Part shown: piece by piece, positions 30,326 to 39,288 of the stretch
Numbering within the stretch: the first letter of the stretch is position 1
Layout of the letters: the number at the start of each line of letters is the position of its first letter
Assembly: GCA_963783105.1 (NCBI GenBank)
Contig: CAWAMI010000004.1
Span: 186,001-250,000 of the forward strand
Reading direction: 5' to 3'
Source of the DNA: JAVEDQ01 sp963783105
GTDB taxonomy: Bacteria; Actinomycetota; Actinomycetes; Frankiales; Frankiaceae
Length of the DNA stretch: 64,000 bases
Notes under the pieces: model-generated
What the model saw: the letters and a program-made list of their open reading frames with translations, nothing else
The model's database searches: none
Told to the model about the DNA's origin: nothing
Position numbers and translations under genes: made by a program

Positions 30326-31215
30326 TGGGTCTCTTCCTCGGGCTGCTCCTCGGCCTCGGGATGTTCCTGATCGTGACCAGCGGACAGCCGAGGTCGGCGA
30401 CGCCCCGCCCGCGCTTCCGCCCGCTAGACCGGGTCCGCACTCTGCTCATCGACGCCGACGCGCGTGACCTCGGACCGGTGCAGTTCCTGCTTCTCAGCGC
30501 CGGCGCGGCGCTGGTGACGGGGGTGGTCGCCCTGGTCGCGACGGCCACCGTCTCGCTCTCGGTCGCCTTCGCCGTCTTCGCCTCGCTCGGGCCCCGGGCG
30601 CTGCTCAAGCACCGCGCGAACACGCTGTCGGAGCAGCGCCGGGAGCTGTGGCCGCACGTGGTCGACGACCTCGCGAGCGCCGTCCGCGCCGGGCTGTCGC
30701 TGCCCGAGGGGCTGGCCGCCCTCGGCGAACGCGGGCCGGAGGCGCTTCGGCCGCCGTTCGCGCGGTTCGCCGACAACTACCGCGCCACCGGCTCCTTCGG
30801 CCGCTGCCTCGACCAGCTCGCCGACGACCTCGCCGACCCGGTCGCCGACCGACTCGTCGAGGCCCTGCGGGTCACGCGCGAGGTCGGCGGCACCGACCTC
30901 GGTCGCCTGCTGCGCACCCTGTCGCAGTTCCTGCGCGAGGACGCCCGCACCCGCGCCGAGCTCGAGGCCCGGCAGAGCTGGACCGTCAACGGCGCCCGGC
31001 TCGCGCTGTTCGCGCCGTGGACCGTGCTGCTGCTCCTCGCGCTGCGCGGAACCACCGTCCAGGCCTACGACTCGCCGACGGGCGTCGCCATCCTCGTGAT
31101 CGGCGGCGGGCTGTCGGTCATCGCCTATCTGCTGATGCGACGGGTGGGTCGGCTGCCGGAGGAGCGGCGCGTGCTGCGTGTCGCCGGCCCCACCTCGCTC
31201 GAGCCAGTCCGATGA
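30325..31215 (+). CDS. tadB: Tad pilus membrane platform protein TadB
   Basis: ATG 30325 overlaps the tadA stop by one base (TGATG). The 296-residue protein begins with a membrane helix, has a second pair of helices around 55-90, and then the T2SSF domain: 'HVVDDLASAVRAGLSLPEGL' and 'ALRVTREVGGTDLGRLLRTL', ending in two further helices. TadB and TadC form the inner-membrane platform of the pilus machine. Confidence 0.92.
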   Translation: MGLFLGLLLGLGMFLIVTSGQPRSATPRPRFRPLDRVRTLLIDADARDLGPVQFLLLSAGAALVTGVVALVATATVSLSVAFAVFASLGPRALLKHRANTLSEQRRELWPHVVDDLASAVRAGLSLPEGLAALGERGPEALRPPFARFADNYRATGSFGRCLDQLADDLADPVADRLVEALRVTREVGGTDLGRLLRTLSQFLREDARTRAELEARQSWTVNGARLALFAPWTVLLLLALRGTTVQAYDSPTGVAILVIGGGLSVIAYLLMRRVGRLPEERRVLRVAGPTSLEPVR

Positions 31216-32141
31216 GCCCGGCGACCACCGGGGCGCTGCTCGGCCTGTTCGGCGGCGGCGCGCTCGTCTACGCGATCGGCCGCACGCCGCCGATGCGCCG
31301 CACCGATCTCGGCGACCGCATCGCCCCCTATCTGAAGGAGTCGACCGGCAGCTTCGGCCCGCCGGCTCCCGCGGCCGACGGCGGTCCGTTCGCGACGCTC
31401 GTCCGGCCGCTGCTGCACGACGCCGCAGGCCGCCTCGACCGATTCCTGGGCGGTCGTGAGGCGCTTCTCCTTCGGCTCGAACGGGCGGGCGGCCGGCAGA
31501 CGTTGCAGGAGTTCCGGACGGGTCAGGTGCTGATCGCCGTCCTCGCGGCGCTCGCCGGGGCGGCGGTGCTGTCGCTGAGGGTGGTGACGGGGCTGGGGCC
31601 GCCGCCGCTGGTCGGCGCCGCGCTGGTGGTGGTCGGCGGACTCGGCGGGGTCCTCGCCTGCGACGCCGTCCTGTCGCGCCAGGTCCGGCAGCGGGAGCTC
31701 GCCATGGTCGCCGAGTTCCCCGCGGTCGCGGAGCTGCTGGCCCTCGCCGTCGGCGCGGGGGAGAGCCCGCTCGGCGCGCTCGAGCGGGTCACGCGCACCA
31801 GCGGCGGTGAACTGTCCGGCGAGCTGCGGCGGGCGCTCGCCGACACCCGCGCCGGCACGCCGCTCGTGGTCGCGCTCGAGGGGATCGCGAAGCGCACCGC
31901 GCTGCCGTCGCTGACCCGGTTCGTCGACGGGCTCGCGGTCGCGGTCGAACGCGGCACCCCGCTCGCCGACGTCCTGCGCGCGCAGGCCGCCGACGTCCGC
32001 GAGGCCGGCAAGCAGGCCCTGCTCGAAGCCGGCGGTCGCAAGGAGATCGCCATGATGGTCCCGGTCGTCTTCGTGGTCCTGCCGGTGACCGTCCTGTTCG
32101 CGGCGTATCCCGCCCTGGTCAGCCTGACCTTCACCGGATAG
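31212..32141 (+). CDS. tadC: Tad pilus membrane platform protein TadC
   Basis: The 309-residue protein overlaps tadB by four bases (ATGA). It contains a T2SSF domain ('FPAVAELLALAVGAGESPLG', 'ELRRALADTRAGTPLVVALE', 'FVDGLAVAVERGTPLADVLR') and the typical ending 'KEIAMMVPVVFVVLPVTVLF-AYPALVSL'. It pairs with TadB. The signature 'AGKQALLEAGGRKEIAMMVP' is conserved in actinobacterial TadC proteins. Confidence 0.92.
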   Translation: MSPATTGALLGLFGGGALVYAIGRTPPMRRTDLGDRIAPYLKESTGSFGPPAPAADGGPFATLVRPLLHDAAGRLDRFLGGREALLLRLERAGGRQTLQEFRTGQVLIAVLAALAGAAVLSLRVVTGLGPPPLVGAALVVVGGLGGVLACDAVLSRQVRQRELAMVAEFPAVAELLALAVGAGESPLGALERVTRTSGGELSGELRRALADTRAGTPLVVALEGIAKRTALPSLTRFVDGLAVAVERGTPLADVLRAQAADVREAGKQALLEAGGRKEIAMMVPVVFVVLPVTVLFAAYPALVSLTFTG

Positions 32142-32149
32142 GAGATCCG

Positions 32150-32359
32150 ATGCCCGTCCTCGCCCTGCTCGCGGCCCTGTGGGAGCTTCCCGCCCGCGTC
32201 GCCCGCCGGCTCGAAGCCGACGACCCGGAGCGCGGCGACGTGCCCGGCTGGGTGCTCGTCACCGTCATGACCGCCGCCCTCGTCGTCGCGCTCATGGCCG
32301 TCGCCGGGCCGCGGCTGACGTCCGCCTTCAACCGGGCGATCAGCTCCGTCAACGGGTGA
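32150..32359 (+). CDS. flp: Flp-type pilin
   Basis: The 69-residue protein has a positively charged leader (PARVARRLEADDPERGDVPG) followed by a single hydrophobic helix (WVLVTVMTAALVVALMAVAG) and a short polar tail. The size, layout and position between tadC and tadE identify it as the Flp pilin or a pilin-like subunit; the 'RGDVPGWVLVT-MTA' phrase is typical of actinobacterial members. ATG 32150 follows AGGAGATCCG. No prepilin peptidase gene is in the window, so processing must use one encoded elsewhere. Confidence 0.83.
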   Translation: MPVLALLAALWELPARVARRLEADDPERGDVPGWVLVTVMTAALVVALMAVAGPRLTSAFNRAISSVNG

Positions 32360-32769
32360 CCGCCCGGTCGGCCCCGTCGCACGCGATGCCCGACGACGAG
32401 GGCGCCGCGGTCGTGGAGTTCGTCCTCATCGGCGCGCTGCTGCTGCTCGTGGTGATGGGCGTCGTGCAGCTGGCGCTCGTGCTGCACACCCGCAACGTCC
32501 TCACCGCCGACGCGGCGGAGGGCGCCCGGCACGCGGCAAGCCTCGGGCGCGGCGAGTCCTCCGGAGGCCCCTACGCGCAGGAGCTGCTGCGCCGCACCCT
32601 GCCCGGTGCCGCCCGGACGATCTCGTGCCGGGGCCGCGGCGAGACCGGCGCGGGCGGCGTGCCGCAGACCGCCGTCACCTGCGCCGGGTCGATCCGGCTC
32701 GCCCTCGTGCCGCTCGGGCCGCGGCTCGACATGACGGTGACCGGCCGGGCCGTCCGGGAGACGACGTGA
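32356..32769 (+). CDS. tadE: TadE-like pseudopilin
   Basis: GTG 32356 overlaps the pilin gene's stop. The 137-residue product has a short polar N-terminus 'DDEGAAVVEFVLIGALLLLV', the TadE signature (acidic residue, 'G---VEF', hydrophobic helix), followed by 'HTRNVLTADAAEGARHAASL' and a small outer domain with two cysteines (SCRGRG, VTCAGS) that may form a disulphide. TadE-like proteins are minor pseudopilins needed for Flp pilus assembly. Confidence 0.9.
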   Translation: MTARSAPSHAMPDDEGAAVVEFVLIGALLLLVVMGVVQLALVLHTRNVLTADAAEGARHAASLGRGESSGGPYAQELLRRTLPGAARTISCRGRGETGAGGVPQTAVTCAGSIRLALVPLGPRLDMTVTGRAVRETT

Positions 32770-33431
32770 CCGCTGCGGTGGACGGACGTCCCGTACGAGA
32801 CGCCGCGGAGAAGCCTCACGGAAGCGTTGGGCGCGGGTCTCGCCGCTCGAAACTCCGGACACCGGCAAATGCTGCCCGGAAGCCGCTGGAGCTGGCCCGG
32901 CGCGCCCTGCCGAGCGTTCCTGGCAGCGTTGGGCGCGGGCCTCGCCGTCCGCAGCCCCGGGGGTCCGCGAACGCTGCCCGTACCACCGATCGGTGTGGCG
33001 ACGAGGGCACGGCGACGATCGAGTTCGTCGGCGTGACCCTGCTCCTCCTGTTGCCGCTGCTCTACCTGCTCCTCGCCGTCTTCTCCGTCCAGCGCGCGGC
33101 CTTCGCCGTCACGCAGGCCGCGCGCGAAGCGGGCCGCGCGTACAGCACCGCCCCGACGTCGGCCGCCGGCATGCAGCGCGCCCAGTACGCCGCGCGGCTG
33201 GCCATGAGTGACCAGGGCGACCAGGGCGTCGCCGATCGGACCACCGTCCGCTTCGCCCCGGAGGGCGCCGACTGCGACGGCTCGACCGCCGACGGCGCGG
33301 CGTCGCTGCAGCCGGGCGCCCGCTTCGAGGTCTGCGTCCGCAGCTCCGCGCCCCTGCCGGCGGGTGGGATCTCCGTGCCGGTCTCGGGGCGCTTCACGGT
33401 GGCGGTCGACGCCTTCCGGCGCGCGCGGTGA
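32766..33431 (+). CDS. TadE-like pseudopilin with long repeat-bearing N-terminus
   Basis: The TadE signature 'DEGTATIEFVGVTLLLLLPL' starts only at about residue 75, followed by 'VTQAAREAGRAYSTAPTSAA' and an outer domain with cysteines in 'DCDGST' and 'EVCVRSS'. The N-terminal 75 residues are Arg/Ala/Pro rich and contain two diverged copies of a 57-base DNA repeat (both translated as GSVGRG-RR). No in-frame start lies closer to the domain than the GTGs at 32766 and 32778. The extra region is unusual for TadE and looks like inserted repeat DNA that preserved the frame. Confidence 0.82.
   Translation: MTAAVDGRPVRDAAEKPHGSVGRGSRRSKLRTPANAARKPLELARRALPSVPGSVGRGPRRPQPRGSANAARTTDRCGDEGTATIEFVGVTLLLLLPLLYLLLAVFSVQRAAFAVTQAAREAGRAYSTAPTSAAGMQRAQYAARLAMSDQGDQGVADRTTVRFAPEGADCDGSTADGAASLQPGARFEVCVRSSAPLPAGGISVPVSGRFTVAVDAFRRAR
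32821..32979. repeat. Two diverged 57-bp repeats inside the second tadE-like gene
   Basis: Copy 1 (32821-32877) and copy 2 (32922-32979) share AGCGTTGGGCGCGGG at the start, CTCGCCG next, and GCTGCCCG at the end, with variable middles. Copy 2 is flanked by GGCAGCGTT and AACGCTGCC, an inverted repeat; copy 1 has a degenerate version. This is the form of a small palindromic intergenic-type repeat that has entered a coding region. Confidence 0.65.
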
Positions 33432-33910
33432 GCCTCGAGGCGGTGAGCCAGAGGGCGGTGACCGTCGAGTCGGCGTCCGCGGCGCAGGACCGACCGCGTG
33501 ACGACGAGGGCAGCATCCTCGTGCTGACCCTCGGCTACGCCGTGCTGCTGATGGCGTTGGTCCTGGTCGTGGTCGACGCCTCCGCGGTGTTCCTGGCCCG
33601 CCGCAGTCTGGCCGGCGCCTGCGACGGGGCGTCGCTGTCCGCCGCGCAGTCGGTCGACACCGACGAGGTGTACCGCAGCGGCGCCGCCGGCACGAGCCTG
33701 CCGCTGGCGAACGTGGAGTCGGCGGTCCGGCGCTATCAGGCGCAGACCTATCCCGAGGGGAACCTCTCCGGCAGCGTCCGGGGCGGGGACACGGTTGTCG
33801 TCACCGGCACCCGCGTGGTCGACCTGCCGGGCATCTCCTGGCTCGGCATCGGTGACGTCACGATCAGTGCGAACGCGGAGGCCTCAGCCCGTCAACTCGG
33901 CGGTGGCTGA
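33428..33910 (+). CDS. TadG-like pilus assembly protein
   Basis: The 160-residue protein opens with 'DDEGSILVLTLGYAVLLMAL', the N-terminal pattern of TadG-like Flp pilus proteins, followed by 'DASAVFLARRSLAGACDGAS' and a short beta-rich outer domain (VRGGDTVVVTGTRVVDLPGI). It lacks the von Willebrand domain of full TadG proteins. GTG 33428 overlaps the preceding stop. It is the last gene of the tad operon. Confidence 0.85.
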   Translation: MSLEAVSQRAVTVESASAAQDRPRDDEGSILVLTLGYAVLLMALVLVVVDASAVFLARRSLAGACDGASLSAAQSVDTDEVYRSGAAGTSLPLANVESAVRRYQAQTYPEGNLSGSVRGGDTVVVTGTRVVDLPGISWLGIGDVTISANAEASARQLGGG

Positions 33911-34084
33911 GGCCACCGGTCGTATCGGACTGGTGCGACAGCAGCCCGAATTGTGAGCTTTCGACCCCCGGCATGCTTGCGCCAGACTGTGACCGGGGAC
34001 ACATAGGCCGGGCACCGAGGGCCCGATACCGGGACAGACCCCCCTATCCGCCCGTGCTCTCGGTCCGGATCAAAAGGAGCACCC

Positions 34085-34912
34085 GTGACGAGCTATCCAC
34101 GTACGGAACGGCCAGGAGCACGCCCCGACGCCTACCCGAACGGGAACGGCGCCGTCGATGACGGCGTGTACCCCACCGAGGACGGCCACGGCGGCACCCG
34201 GCAGTTCGCCGGGGCGCGCGGCGACCACCGCGCGACGCGCGAGCCGCAGTGGAACGAGCCGCAGTGGAACGAGCCGCAGGGGAACGAGCCGCAATGGAAC
34301 GATGGTCTGGACACGCCGGCCCAGACCACGGACCACCAGGTCATCGCTGACCCCGCCCCGCTGGGCCTCGGCGCCTTCGCGCTCACCACCTTCGTGCTGA
34401 GCGTCTTCAACGCGGGGATGCTCAGCAAGGAACTCGAGGTCGTCGTGCTGCCCCTCGCCCTGCTCTACGGTGGGATCGCCCAGATGCTCGCCGGGATGTG
34501 GGAGTTCAAGAAGGGCAACACCTTCGGGGCGACCGCCTTCAGCTCGTTCGGCGCGTTCTGGCTCTCCTACGCGGCCTACGCCAAGTTCGTGGCGCCCGAG
34601 ATCGCAGATCGACCGGACGCCCACCAGGCGACCGGGCTTTTCCTGCTGGCCTGGACCATCTTCGCGGCGATGCTTCTCTTCGCGGCCATTCGCATCAGCG
34701 GCGCGCTGGCCATGGTCTTCGCGACCGCCACGGCCGGGTTCGTCCTGCTGACCGTCGGCGCATTCGCCCAGAACACGTCGCTCACGCACATCGGCGGGAT
34801 CCTGGGCCTCGTGACCGCGGGCTGCGCCTGGTACACGGCCTGGGCAGGCGTCATGAACGACACCTGGAAGCGCACGATGATGCCGGTCTTCGAGATCAAG
34901 GGCCGCGGCTGA
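34085..34912 (+). CDS. Acetate/succinate transporter, GPR1/FUN34/SatP family
   Basis: The 275-residue protein has a hydrophilic N-terminus of about 95 residues and then six membrane helices with 'ADPAPLGLGAFALTTFVLSV' (family motif NPAPLGL), 'YGGIAQMLAGMWEFKKGNTF' and 'AFSSFGAFWLSY', all diagnostic for the acetate uptake family. The N-terminal region carries four copies of a 15-base repeat (34241-34300) encoding EPQWN-type pentads. GTG 34085 follows AAAAGGAG. It likely moves acetate or related short acids with protons. Confidence 0.92.
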   Translation: MTSYPRTERPGARPDAYPNGNGAVDDGVYPTEDGHGGTRQFAGARGDHRATREPQWNEPQWNEPQGNEPQWNDGLDTPAQTTDHQVIADPAPLGLGAFALTTFVLSVFNAGMLSKELEVVVLPLALLYGGIAQMLAGMWEFKKGNTFGATAFSSFGAFWLSYAAYAKFVAPEIADRPDAHQATGLFLLAWTIFAAMLLFAAIRISGALAMVFATATAGFVLLTVGAFAQNTSLTHIGGILGLVTAGCAWYTAWAGVMNDTWKRTMMPVFEIKGRG

Positions 34913-35044
34913 GCCCGTCGAGCCGCCGCCCCCGCGCCCGCGGGGCGGTGGCTGGAAAATCTTCGCACGGAAGCCCCGATCTCCGGTCGAAGACCGGGTC
35001 AAAGCGGACGCTGATGGGGTTTCCGCGCGGAGATTGCACACTGC

Positions 35045-36178
35045 TCAGCCGCGGGCGGCGGCCGCTGGCTCGGTCGAGCGCTCCTGCTGCGGCACCCGCA
35101 CCCGCCGTCGGATCCGTCGGTCGATCTGCTCGGCGACGTACTCGCCGTCCCGCGTGACGCCGCCGACCAGCATCGAGTAGAAGCCCTGCAGGAAGGGCAG
35201 GCCCACGAAGTACAGCCCGGGCAGCTCCGGGCTCACGCCCCGGGCGTGCTCGGGCCAGGCGCCGGCGCCGAGCGGCAGGTCGATCCACGAGCTGTCCTTG
35301 CCGAAGCCCGTGCACCAGACGACGTTCGCCACGTCCAGCACCGTGCCGTCGGCGAGCTGGGGCCGCCCGTCCTCGACGCCGACCACCCGCTGCTCGTCGA
35401 GACGCACACCGGCCGCGCCGAGGTGCTTGCGCTTGACCCGCACCAGGGGAGCGCCGCCGGAGAGGATGTGCTGACGCATCCTGCGCCCGATCGGGGTCCG
35501 CATGGTGAGCAGGTGGTTCCAGGCGAACCAGATCGCCGGGAACAGCACGCGCGCCGGGGGTCCCTCGATGTCGAACGGCAGCTCGCCGTGCACCCGGCCG
35601 ACCAGGTACGTCTCCCGGGTCGCCGCGAGTTCCAGGGCGATGTCCGCGCCGGAGTGCGACGCCCCGACGACGAGCACGGGCCCCGGCTGCAGCTGCGCCG
35701 GATTGCGGTAGTCGGCCGAGTGCAGCTGCCGGATCGACGGGTCCAGCCCGCCCGCGAACTCCGGGGTGAGCGGCTGCTGCCAGGTGCCGGACGCGACGAC
35801 GACCGCGTCCGCCGTGTACGTCACGTCACCGGTGCGCAGCACGTACAGATCGCCGGCTCGGGACAGCTCGTCGACCCGCGTCCCGGTCCGCACCGGGAGG
35901 TCGTGCACGTCCGCGTAGCCCTCGAGGTAGTCGGCCATCTCGTGCCCGGTGGGGAACGCCGACGCCGGCATCGGGAAGGGGAGACCCGGCAGGGCGTCGT
36001 ACCGGGCGGGCGTGAACAGACGCAGCGAGTCGAACCGCCGGCGCCACACGTCCCCGATCCGCGGATCCGCCTCCAACACCAGGCACTCGCGCCCCCGTCG
36101 CTGCAGGTGGTAGGCCGTGACGAGCCCCGCCTGCCCGCCACCGATGATGATCGTCTCGATGTGCTGACTGCTCTGCAT
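35045..36178 (-). CDS. Flavin-containing monooxygenase-like protein
   Basis: The 377-residue protein has an N-terminal FAD-binding motif 'TIIIGGGQAGLVTAYHLQRR' and a second nucleotide-binding motif 'GPVLVVGASHSGADIALELA' near residue 165, plus 'VVVASGTWQQP' and the C-terminal 'VVWCTGFGKDSSW' and 'GLYFVGLPFLQGFYS'. This is the FMO/CzcO-like family. The substrate cannot be predicted. The gene lies downstream of the LuxR-type regulator gene on the same strand, 110 bases apart, and might be its target. Confidence 0.9.
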   Translation of the reverse strand: MQSSQHIETIIIGGGQAGLVTAYHLQRRGRECLVLEADPRIGDVWRRRFDSLRLFTPARYDALPGLPFPMPASAFPTGHEMADYLEGYADVHDLPVRTGTRVDELSRAGDLYVLRTGDVTYTADAVVVASGTWQQPLTPEFAGGLDPSIRQLHSADYRNPAQLQPGPVLVVGASHSGADIALELAATRETYLVGRVHGELPFDIEGPPARVLFPAIWFAWNHLLTMRTPIGRRMRQHILSGGAPLVRVKRKHLGAAGVRLDEQRVVGVEDGRPQLADGTVLDVANVVWCTGFGKDSSWIDLPLGAGAWPEHARGVSPELPGLYFVGLPFLQGFYSMLVGGVTRDGEYVAEQIDRRIRRRVRVPQQERSTEPAAAARG

Positions 36179-36288
36179 CTCGGAACTCCCGGTCGCCGTG
36201 GACTACGTGGCGCCGGCAGGTTAGGTCCGCGGCGACGCGCGCCGCATCCGCAGAAGTGTGTAGATCCGCCCCGGGATGGGGGCGTGTG

Positions 36289-37938
36289 TCAGACGAGCGC
36301 GTGCCGATGCGCGTAGGCGGTCGCGGCTGACCGCGACGAGCAGCCGAGCTTGGTGAAGATGTTCGCGACGTGCCTCGCCACCGTGCTCTCGGACAGGAAG
36401 AGCGTGCCGGCGATCGCGCGGTTGGTCGCGCCGGTCGCGACGAGCCGGAGCACCTCCAGCTCCCGGAGCGTCAGCCCGTCCGGCGGGCGCGCGCTCTCGT
36501 GCCGCGAGGGGCGCTGCAGGTCGTCGAGCCGGGCTAGGTCGCCCACCGCCCCGAGCTGCTCGAAGCTCCACCGCGCCGCGGCGAACTCGAGCGCGGCGCT
36601 GTCCTCGTCGCCGAGCGCGCGGCAGGTTCGACCCAGCAGCACCCGGGTCCGCGCCGCCTCGTACGGCGCGTGCAACTCCTGCCACCCCGCGAACGCCTGC
36701 CGCAGGCTGCGCAGCGCCTCCGCCCAGCGATGCTCGGCGAGCAGGACCGCGCCCGCGGATGTCGCCGCGGCGGCGGCCAGCATCGGCGCCTGCCGCAGCG
36801 AGGCCGCCTCGGTCAGTCCGTCCACCGCCTCACGCGCCGCGGCCACGTCTCCCGCCGCCAACGCCACCTCGACGAGTGCCGGCAGGAGGTGCGCCTGTCC
36901 GCGGACCGGATGTGCCTCCGCCACCGCCCGCTGCAGCCCCGCGAAGGCCACGGCCGGCTGTCCCTGCTCCAGTCGCAGGAGCGCGAGCCCCGGTTGCGGG
37001 TCGTGGCCGTGCCGGCTCGCGGCCTCGAACGCCGCCTCGGCCTCCGCCGCCTCGCCGCGGAGACGGTGCAGTTCGCCGCGCTGGTAGCACGCCATGCCTG
37101 CGGCCGACGTCGGTGGCGGCCGGGTGAGGCGGATGCGTGCCCGCTCCGCCTCGACCGTCGCCTCGGACCAGGAGCCGTGCAGCGCGAGGAGCTCCGAGCG
37201 GTGCACGAGGCACTGTCCGCGGTAGGGCACGAGCTGCGGCTGTGCCCCGCACCAGCGGTCGAGGGCCGTGGTCCACTCCTGCCCCCGCTGGATGTCGAAG
37301 TTGGCATGGCAGGTCTCGATGACCGCGCAGTAGGCCAACCCGACGATCTGCGGCGCCAGCTCGTCCAGGGTCAGCGAGACCATGAGCTCGTCGATGTCGG
37401 CCAGCCCGCGCCCCACCTCGCCGAGCGCGATGAGCGCCTGGCCCCGGCCGAGCTGGGCGAGGGCTCGCAGGTCGGGATCACCGAACCGCTCACCGATCGC
37501 GACCGCCCGGTCCTGGAGATCGAGAGCCTCCCCGGGGCGCCCGGCGAACAGCGCCTGCATGCCGTACGAGACGAGCAGGAACCCGCGCCAGACGGACTCC
37601 TCGATGCCGGCCTCGTCCAGCACCCGCTGCGCGCGGGCGAACCAGCCGGCCCCGCGGCTCGGCTCGCCGCGCAGGGTCGTCGCCAGCGCCAGCCAGTAGG
37701 CGACGCGCGCCGCCGCCTCCACCTCGCCGAGGGCCAGGAACGCCTGATGGGCCCGCTCGCGGGCGGCGTCGGACTCCGCATCGCGGCCGGCGAGGAAGGC
37801 CGCCAGGCCGAGCAGTTCGAGGTCGGCCGCCGCGAGGGCCTCCGCCTCGTCGACGGCCGTGAGGGCCTCGTAGGCCGTGAGCCACGACCGGTTCGCGGCG
37901 GCGCGTCGGCCGTCGTCCACCAGGTCCGCCCGGGTCAC
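36289..37938 (-). CDS. LuxR-family regulator with TPR-like domain
   Basis: The 549-residue protein has an N-terminal 460-residue helical region with TPR-like spacing ('AAARVAYWLALATTLRGEPS', 'LDLQDRAVAIGERFGDPDLR') and a C-terminal LuxR HTH: 'LTLRELEVLRLVATGATNRA' then 'IAGTLFLSESTVARHVANIF'. There is no ATPase domain, so this is the shorter LuxR-TPR type. It probably activates or represses nearby genes such as the flavin monooxygenase. The next upstream gene's terminator hairpin separates it from 38071. Confidence 0.9.
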   Translation of the reverse strand: MTRADLVDDGRRAAANRSWLTAYEALTAVDEAEALAAADLELLGLAAFLAGRDAESDAARERAHQAFLALGEVEAAARVAYWLALATTLRGEPSRGAGWFARAQRVLDEAGIEESVWRGFLLVSYGMQALFAGRPGEALDLQDRAVAIGERFGDPDLRALAQLGRGQALIALGEVGRGLADIDELMVSLTLDELAPQIVGLAYCAVIETCHANFDIQRGQEWTTALDRWCGAQPQLVPYRGQCLVHRSELLALHGSWSEATVEAERARIRLTRPPPTSAAGMACYQRGELHRLRGEAAEAEAAFEAASRHGHDPQPGLALLRLEQGQPAVAFAGLQRAVAEAHPVRGQAHLLPALVEVALAAGDVAAAREAVDGLTEAASLRQAPMLAAAAATSAGAVLLAEHRWAEALRSLRQAFAGWQELHAPYEAARTRVLLGRTCRALGDEDSAALEFAAARWSFEQLGAVGDLARLDDLQRPSRHESARPPDGLTLRELEVLRLVATGATNRAIAGTLFLSESTVARHVANIFTKLGCSSRSAATAYAHRHALV

Positions 37939-38011
37939 GGCGCCATGCTCCCGCGGCGGCCGGTGCCGTCAAGGGACGAGCGGCGCGGAGGTCTCGGCGG
38001 CGAACGGCGAA

Positions 38012-38043
38012 GGGCCCCCACCGTCGCGTGACGGTGGAGGCCC
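38012..38043. terminator. Strong GC hairpin after the Q/G/Y-rich protein gene
   Basis: GGGCCCCCACCGTC (38012-38025) pairs with GACGGTGGAGGCCC (38030-38043) around a GCGT loop with a single mismatch. It lies just past the stop of the minus-strand gene at 38071 and has no U tract, as is common for actinobacterial terminators. Confidence 0.7.
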
Positions 38044-38070
38044 CCGGCGTGGGTGTGGGCGAGCCCGGCC

Positions 38071-38625
38071 TCAGATGCCGAGCGGCAGCGTCGACTGCGG
38101 GAAGCGCGACACGGTGTCTGGCCGGTACATCAGGTAGATGATCACGGCCGGGATGATGAGCCCGAGGATGGCGCCGCCGCCCTGCGTGATGAGCACGATG
38201 CTCAGCAGGATGCTGACCGCGCTGAGGACGATGGCGGCGGTCCGCGACCACGGAACGAGCTTGCGCAGCTGGAGCCCGAGGTAGATCTCGAAGGCCCCGA
38301 GGGCCAGGTAGAGAACGGCCAACAGGCCGAAGAAGGCGCCGAGGCTCGCCACGGCGAGCAGCAGGAGTCCGCCGAGCAGCGTCAGGCCGCCGGAGACGAA
38401 GAACAGGATGCTCGCGATGTTCACCGAGGACGGCAGCGCCCCGGGCTGGCCGTAGCCGCCCTGCTGGAAGCCGCCCGGCTGGCCGTAGTTCTGCTGGCCG
38501 TAGTTCTGCTGGCCGTAACCCTGCTGGGGCTGGCCGTAGTCCTGCCCGTAGCCCTGCTGCTGCGGTTGCCCCTGCTGGGGCTGTCCGTACGGCTGCTGGC
38601 CGTACTGCTGGGGGTTCTCCGACAT
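38071..38625 (-). CDS. Gln/Gly/Tyr-rich membrane protein
   Basis: ATG 38625 follows GAGGGACGTGCC. The 184-residue protein has a low-complexity N-terminus (60 residues of Gln, Gly, Tyr and Pro; repeated GQQNYGQ and GQPQQG units) followed by four membrane helices (ILFFVSGGLTLLGGLLLLAV, FFGLLAVLYLALGAFEIYLG, TAAIVLSAVSILLSIVLITQ, ILGLIIPAVIIYLMYR). Actinobacterial proteins with this layout are common and uncharacterised. The tyrosine/glutamine-rich part resembles prion-like disordered domains; the encoding DNA is repetitive. Confidence 0.82.
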   Translation of the reverse strand: MSENPQQYGQQPYGQPQQGQPQQQGYGQDYGQPQQGYGQQNYGQQNYGQPGGFQQGGYGQPGALPSSVNIASILFFVSGGLTLLGGLLLLAVASLGAFFGLLAVLYLALGAFEIYLGLQLRKLVPWSRTAAIVLSAVSILLSIVLITQGGGAILGLIIPAVIIYLMYRPDTVSRFPQSTLPLGI

Positions 38626-38809
38626 GGCACGTCCCTCGTCTCGACGGAAGGGCGGGCATCGCTCCCGCCGCCGCTCGCGTCTGCGAAGGCGGCACCTGAT
38701 ATTTGAACGTGTGCGCCGGTTCTGCGCGGGAGATTTCACATACTTGTCGCCGAACATCCGTCGAACGGTCCGTCCTGACCTCGCTCAGCGCCCGTCACCA
38801 GCGGCCGTC

Positions 38810-39178
38810 CTACCGGTCCACGCGCCGCCCGAGCAGGCAGAACTCGTTGCCCTCCGGATCGGCGAGCACGATGAACGGCGCGTCGCCCTGCCCGACGTCG
38901 ACACGCCGGGCCCCGAGCCCGAGCAGCCGCTCCAGCTCCTCCGCCTGCTCGCAACCCGAGGGGCTGACGTCGAGGTGGATCCGGTTCTTGACCGACTTCT
39001 CCTCCGGAACCGGCACGAAGACCATCAGCGGCAGGACGTCGAATCCGCCGGTCTCGGACGCCCAGTACATGCCGCGTGGGTCGGCGGTCACCTTCCAGCC
39101 CAGCACCTCGCTCCACCACTGCGCCTGCGCCTGCGGGTCGCGGCAGTCCACGATGATCTCGACGAGAAGGGAGCCCAT
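38810..39178 (-). CDS. VOC-family (glyoxalase/bleomycin-resistance-like) protein
   Basis: The 122-residue protein shows the paired beta-alpha-beta-beta-beta modules of the VOC fold: 'IIVDCRDPQAQAQWWSEVLG' at the start, 'NRIHLDVSPSGCEQAEELER' in the middle and 'APFIVLADPEGNEFCLLGR' at the end. The metal-site positions (Asp11, His in 'IHLDV', Glu in 'GNEFCLL') are partly preserved. The substrate is unknown. ATG 39178 is preceded by GGGAGCCC-type sequence only, so the start is less sure. Confidence 0.87.
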   Translation of the reverse strand: MGSLLVEIIVDCRDPQAQAQWWSEVLGWKVTADPRGMYWASETGGFDVLPLMVFVPVPEEKSVKNRIHLDVSPSGCEQAEELERLLGLGARRVDVGQGDAPFIVLADPEGNEFCLLGRRVDR

Positions 39179-39288
39179 GGGCTCACCTAAACGGACGGGA
39201 GGCCCGGCCGTCGAGGAACCGATCGACGGTCCGCGGCCGGGCTATCGTGCTGCCCCCATCGAGCATGGCTCAACGAGGTGTGCGAACC

